DNA of 64,000 nt from Paracoccaceae bacterium (GTDB taxonomy: Bacteria; Pseudomonadota; Alphaproteobacteria; Rhodobacterales; Rhodobacteraceae), in assembly GCA_014654775.1 (NCBI GenBank), contig JACVZW010000007.1:384580-448579 (forward strand), read 5' to 3'. Shown in pieces: positions 58,482 through 64,000 of the stretch. Numbering within the stretch: the stretch's first letter is position 1; each line of letters begins with the position of its first letter. The position numbers were made by a program, and so were the translations under genes. Under the pieces are notes generated by a model. It did not search any database. It was not told the origin of the DNA and was given only the letters and a program-made list of their open reading frames with translations.

Positions 58482-59512
58482 TGTTCTTCGCCTCCGACAA
58501 CACCTCCGGCGTACCGACCCAGATCATGGCCGCGCTCGCCCACGCCAATGAAGGCTACGCTCGCAGCTATGGCGCCGATGACATCATGGCCCGCGTCACC
58601 GCCCGCCTGAGGCAGATCTTCGACGCGCCCGAGGCGCAGGTCCACCTCGTCCCCACCGGCACCGCCGCCAATGCGCTGGCCCTTGCCACACTCACCCCGC
58701 CTTGGGGCGCGGTTTTCTGCCACCGCCACGCCCATATCGCCGAAGACGAATGCGGCGCGCCGGAATTCTTCACGAACGGCGCAAAGCTCGTGCTGATCGA
58801 CGGCCCCCACGGCAAGATCACCCCCGCCGCGCTGACCGAATCCCTCGCCACCACCGGCGCCTCCGGCGTCCACGGCGTGCAGCGCGGCGCGCTCTCCCTC
58901 ACCAATGTGACCGAGGCAGGCACAACCTACACCCCCGCCGAAATCGCCGCCCTCACTGCCATCGCCAAATCCCACGGCCTGCCCTGCCATCTCGACGGCG
59001 CGCGCTTCGCCAATGCCCTTGTCGCCACCGGGGCCACGCCTGCCGAAATGACCTGGCAGGCGGGCATCGACGCGCTCTCCTTCGGGGGCACCAAAAACGG
59101 GCTTCTGGGGGTAGAGGCAGTCATCCTCTTCGACCCCGCCAAATCATGGGAGTTGGAACTCAGGCGCAAACGCGGCGGGCATCTCTTCTCCAAGCACCGC
59201 TTCCTCTCCGCGCAGATGGAGGCCTATCTGCAAGATGACCTCTGGCTCCGCCTCGCCGCCCATGCCAACCGGATGGGCCAGCGCCTCGCCTCCGGCATCG
59301 CCGCGATGAACAGCGCGGCCCTCACCCACCCGACACAGGCCAATATGGTCTTCGCCAATTGGGAACCCGGCGGCCATGCCCGGCTTCAGGCCGGCGGCGC
59401 AGTCTATTACGACCTCCGCCCGAAAGAGGGCCGCGAAACCGCCCGCATGGTCGCCTCATGGAACACGACCGAGGATCACGTCGACCGCTTCCTCGCCCAT
59501 CTCAAGGGCTGA
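58481..59512 (+). CDS. threonine aldolase family protein
   Basis: FASDNTSGVPTQIMAALAHANEGYARSYGADD; DALSFGGTKNGLLGVEAVI. Confidence 0.93.
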   Translation: MFFASDNTSGVPTQIMAALAHANEGYARSYGADDIMARVTARLRQIFDAPEAQVHLVPTGTAANALALATLTPPWGAVFCHRHAHIAEDECGAPEFFTNGAKLVLIDGPHGKITPAALTESLATTGASGVHGVQRGALSLTNVTEAGTTYTPAEIAALTAIAKSHGLPCHLDGARFANALVATGATPAEMTWQAGIDALSFGGTKNGLLGVEAVILFDPAKSWELELRRKRGGHLFSKHRFLSAQMEAYLQDDLWLRLAAHANRMGQRLASGIAAMNSAALTHPTQANMVFANWEPGGHARLQAGGAVYYDLRPKEGRETARMVASWNTTEDHVDRFLAHLKG

Positions 59513-59519
59513 CCCGCCC

Positions 59520-59541
59520 CTTCATCTTGGCCCAAATACTC
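59520..59541 (+). repeat. family B repeat (B6)
   Basis: CTTCATCTTGGCCCAAATACTC. Confidence 0.88.
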
Positions 59542-59580
59542 ATCTGCACCGATGCCACCCCCACCCCGGTCGCCTGAAGG

Positions 59581-59630
59581 CGCCCTCCCCTCCCCCGTTC
59601 TTCACGGGGGAGGGGCCGGGGGAGGGGGTC
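59581..59630 (+). repeat. family A repeat (A5)
   Basis: CCCTCCCCTCCCCCG-ttcttca-CGGGGGAGGGG then ccGGGGGaGGGGG. Confidence 0.85.
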
Positions 59631-59643
59631 CCCCCAAAGGCAC

Positions 59644-60237
59644 TCACCGCCCCGCCAGATGATCCTCCAGCAGGTCCAGCCGATCCTGCCCCCAGAACCT
59701 CTCTTCCCCCACGATATAGAAGGGCAGGCCGAACACCCCCCGTGCCACCGCCTCCTCAAGGTTCCGCACATAGACGTCCGCCGCCATGAACATCCCCCGA
59801 TCCGCCACGCCCGGATCGAACGCGTTCTCGGCGAGGATCGCCTTCACCACCTCATCCTCGGCGATGTTGCGCCCCTCGGCCCAGACCGCGCGCGGAAAGG
59901 CCTGTACCAGAGCCCCCAGATCGCCGCCCCCCGCCGCCTGCGCCGCGATGATGGCATAGCTCGCGGGCGCCGGGTTCACCGGAAAGAAGAAGGGATGCAG
60001 GTCCAGCTTCATCCCCAGCCGCTTGGACCACCGCGCCAGTTCCTGCAACCGGTACGCCTTGCGGCTTTCATGCCGCTCGGCCAGCACCTGCCCCCCCGTC
60101 CGCGGAAACAGCGCGGGCCCGTCCAGCGCCACATAGCGGATGCTCGCCCCCTGCCGCTCCGCGATCCGCTCCAGCCGATCGCCCGCCAGATAGACCCAAG
60201 GGGAAATGGGGGTGAAGAAGTAATCGATCTGCGCCAT
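59644..60237 (-). CDS. 2-hydroxychromene-2-carboxylate isomerase
   Basis: [23 protein letters not shown]-like thioredoxin fold; [25 protein letters not shown]. Confidence 0.92.
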   Translation of the reverse strand: MAQIDYFFTPISPWVYLAGDRLERIAERQGASIRYVALDGPALFPRTGGQVLAERHESRKAYRLQELARWSKRLGMKLDLHPFFFPVNPAPASYAIIAAQAAGGGDLGALVQAFPRAVWAEGRNIAEDEVVKAILAENAFDPGVADRGMFMAADVYVRNLEEAVARGVFGLPFYIVGEERFWGQDRLDLLEDHLAGR

Positions 60238-60328
60238 TTGCACGCCCCTGCTTGCCTTCGGTTCCCAAGACCGTAACGCGGTGGTAACAGACGGCCAACA
60301 CCGAATCCGCCGCCCACCGGAGAGCCAA

Positions 60329-61348
60329 ATGCCCGCCATCACCGAGCCGAAACTGATTTCCGGCAACGCCAACCTGTCGCTTGCGAAATCCATCGCCCGC
60401 CGCATGTCGATGCATCGCGGCATGTCGGTGAACCTCGTCGATGCGCGGATCGAACGGTTCAACGATCAAGAGATTTTCGTAGAGGTGTTCGAAAACGTCC
60501 GGGGCGAGGATATGTATGTCATCCAGCCCACCTCGAACCCGGCCAATGACAACCTGATGGAACTTCTCATCATGGTCGATGCGCTGCGCCGCTCTTCGGC
60601 GGCCCGCATCACCGCCGTGATCCCCTATTTCGGCTATGCCCGTCAGGACCGCCGCGCCAAGGCCCGCACGCCCATCAGCGCCAAGCTCGTCTCGAACCTG
60701 ATCGAAACCTCCGGCGTGGACCGGGTCCTGACCCTCGACCTGCACGCGGCGCAGATTCAGGGCTTCTTCGACATCCCCGTCGACAACCTCTATGCCAGCC
60801 CCGTCTTCGCGCTCGACATCGAACACCATTTCAAGGGCGCGATGGAGGATCTGATGATCGTCTCGCCCGACGTGGGCGGCGTGGCCCGCGCCCGCGAACT
60901 GGCCAAGCGGATCAACGCCCCCCTCGCCATCGTCGACAAGCGGCGCGAAAAGGCGGGCGAAGTCGCGGGCATGACGGTCATCGGCAATGTCGAAGGCAAG
61001 AAATGCATCATCGTCGATGACATCTGCGACACGGCCGGAACGCTCTGCAAGGCGGCAGAGGTGCTGCTGGAGAATGGCGCGACCGAGGTCCATTCCTACA
61101 TCACCCACGGCGTTCTGTCGGGTCCGGCGGTGGAGCGGGTGCAGAATTCGGTGATGAAATCCCTCGTCATCACCGACTCGATCGAACCGACCGACCGCGT
61201 CAAGGCGGCCAGCAACATCCGCATCGTCCCCACCGCGCCGATCTTCGCGCAGGCCATCCTCAACATCTGGAACGGCACCTCCGTCTCGTCCCTGTTCGAG
61301 ACGGACACCCTCGTTCCGATCTATGAAGGCATGTATCAGCGCGGCTAA
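60329..61348 (+). CDS. prs: ribose-phosphate pyrophosphokinase
   Basis: [68 protein letters not shown]. Confidence 0.96.
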   Translation: MPAITEPKLISGNANLSLAKSIARRMSMHRGMSVNLVDARIERFNDQEIFVEVFENVRGEDMYVIQPTSNPANDNLMELLIMVDALRRSSAARITAVIPYFGYARQDRRAKARTPISAKLVSNLIETSGVDRVLTLDLHAAQIQGFFDIPVDNLYASPVFALDIEHHFKGAMEDLMIVSPDVGGVARARELAKRINAPLAIVDKRREKAGEVAGMTVIGNVEGKKCIIVDDICDTAGTLCKAAEVLLENGATEVHSYITHGVLSGPAVERVQNSVMKSLVITDSIEPTDRVKAASNIRIVPTAPIFAQAILNIWNGTSVSSLFETDTLVPIYEGMYQRG

Positions 61349-61363
61349 GCGGCGGCAGCGCCC

Positions 61364-61714
61364 TTAGGCGATGTCCCAATCCTCTTCGTCCCGCACCGGG
61401 CCGATCGCTGTCCAATCGGCGCGGACCCGGGCGATGCGCGTGTCGCCCCATGTGCGAAAGACAAGGTGAAAGCCCGACACCGTCACATTCTCGGCCGTGA
61501 TGTCCGCACGCATGTTGGTCTTGTGATCCATGTCCCACAGCGAGATGCCCACCAGCACGGCCGGAGGGGCAAGGAACTTCTCTCCGAACGTGACGGTGAA
61601 CCGGCTTTCCCGGTCGCCATCCCCCGTCCACATCACCCCATCCGTCGCGAAATCAGAAAACAGCACCCGGCTGCCCTGCTGAATACCGACAGAATTGGGG
61701 GAGAGACGCTTCAT
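61364..61714 (-). CDS. H-type lectin domain-containing protein
   Basis: GSRVLFSDFATDGVMWTGDGDRESRFTVTFGEKFLAPPAVLVGISLWDMDHKTNMRADITAENVTVSGFHLVFRTWGDTRIARVRADWTAIG. Confidence 0.85.
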   Translation of the reverse strand: MKRLSPNSVGIQQGSRVLFSDFATDGVMWTGDGDRESRFTVTFGEKFLAPPAVLVGISLWDMDHKTNMRADITAENVTVSGFHLVFRTWGDTRIARVRADWTAIGPVRDEEDWDIA

Positions 61715-61777
61715 CACCGGCTTTCTCATCTGGACCCTTCAACCCCATACTCTGCACAACATGTGCCACCATAGCAG

Positions 61778-61804
61778 AAGGCCCCGCCTTGGCGACGGGG
61801 CCTT
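61778..61804 (-). terminator. intrinsic terminator of the atp operon
   Basis: Hairpin AAGGCCCCG-ccttggcga-CGGGGCCTT between the atpC end and the lectin gene. Confidence 0.6.
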
Positions 61805-61830
61805 TCGCGTTTCCTACGTCCGCCGTTTGC

Positions 61831-62223
61831 TTACTGCCCGACCGCCGCGCGCAGCGCCAGCATGTCGTTGACCAGCTTGTCGGCAGTGTCCTTGTCCTCG
61901 GCACCGGCCGCGGCGTTCTTCGCCTCGGCCAGCAGCGCGTCGAACAGCGCCGCATTCGCCTCTTCCACCGGCACCGCACGCTCGGCCAGAACCGAAACCG
62001 TGCCCGCCGTGATCTCGGCAAAGCCGCCGGTCACGACATAGGCCTTGGCCCCGCCCGCACCGACCGCCTTCAGGATGCCGGGGCGCAGCGTGGTGATGGT
62101 GGGGGCATGCCCCTCCATCGCCGTCAGGTCACCCTCGGCCCCCGGGATCTGCACCTCGGTCGCGGCAACGGAGGCAAGCCTCCGCTCCGGCGAGACGAGG
62201 TCGAATTGCACCGTGCCTGCCAT
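61831..62223 (-). CDS. atpC: F0F1 ATP synthase subunit epsilon
   Basis: [47 protein letters not shown]. Confidence 0.96.
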   Translation of the reverse strand: MAGTVQFDLVSPERRLASVAATEVQIPGAEGDLTAMEGHAPTITTLRPGILKAVGAGGAKAYVVTGGFAEITAGTVSVLAERAVPVEEANAALFDALLAEAKNAAAGAEDKDTADKLVNDMLALRAAVGQ

Positions 62224-62238
62224 CGGCCTGTTCCCTTC

Positions 62239-64000
<1,762 letters not shown>

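Overview
The 64 kb window is GC-rich and gene-dense, and looks like chromosomal core sequence from an alphaproteobacterium, most likely Rhodobacteraceae (judged from gene content, not from a search). About 75 protein-coding genes can be supported. They include a BMP-type nucleoside ABC transporter with purine nucleoside phosphorylase, tsaB/rimI/nfu, a MerR-linked beta-oxidation cluster, proC, lgt/midA/pgeF, trxB, a fused sat-cysC, purEK, groESL with a CIRCE element, ribF, prs and the end of the atp operon. I saw no prophage, CRISPR array, tRNA, rRNA or complete transposon. The most unusual content is intergenic. At least four dispersed repeat families are present: (A) CCCTCCCCC...GGGGGAGGG hairpins whose 3' arm always keeps four G-runs (a G-quadruplex pattern); (B) a 22-nt motif CTTCATCTTGGCCCAAATACTC; (C/E) GTAG-headed palindromes resembling REP elements; (D) paired AT-rich palindromes centred on TTCGAA. 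In four of six cases B sits about 39-47 bp before an A or C element, forming a composite intergenic module. All solo A and B copies lie in one orientation regardless of the neighbouring genes. These repeats are the best candidate here for something not well described. The rest of the window is largely ordinary.
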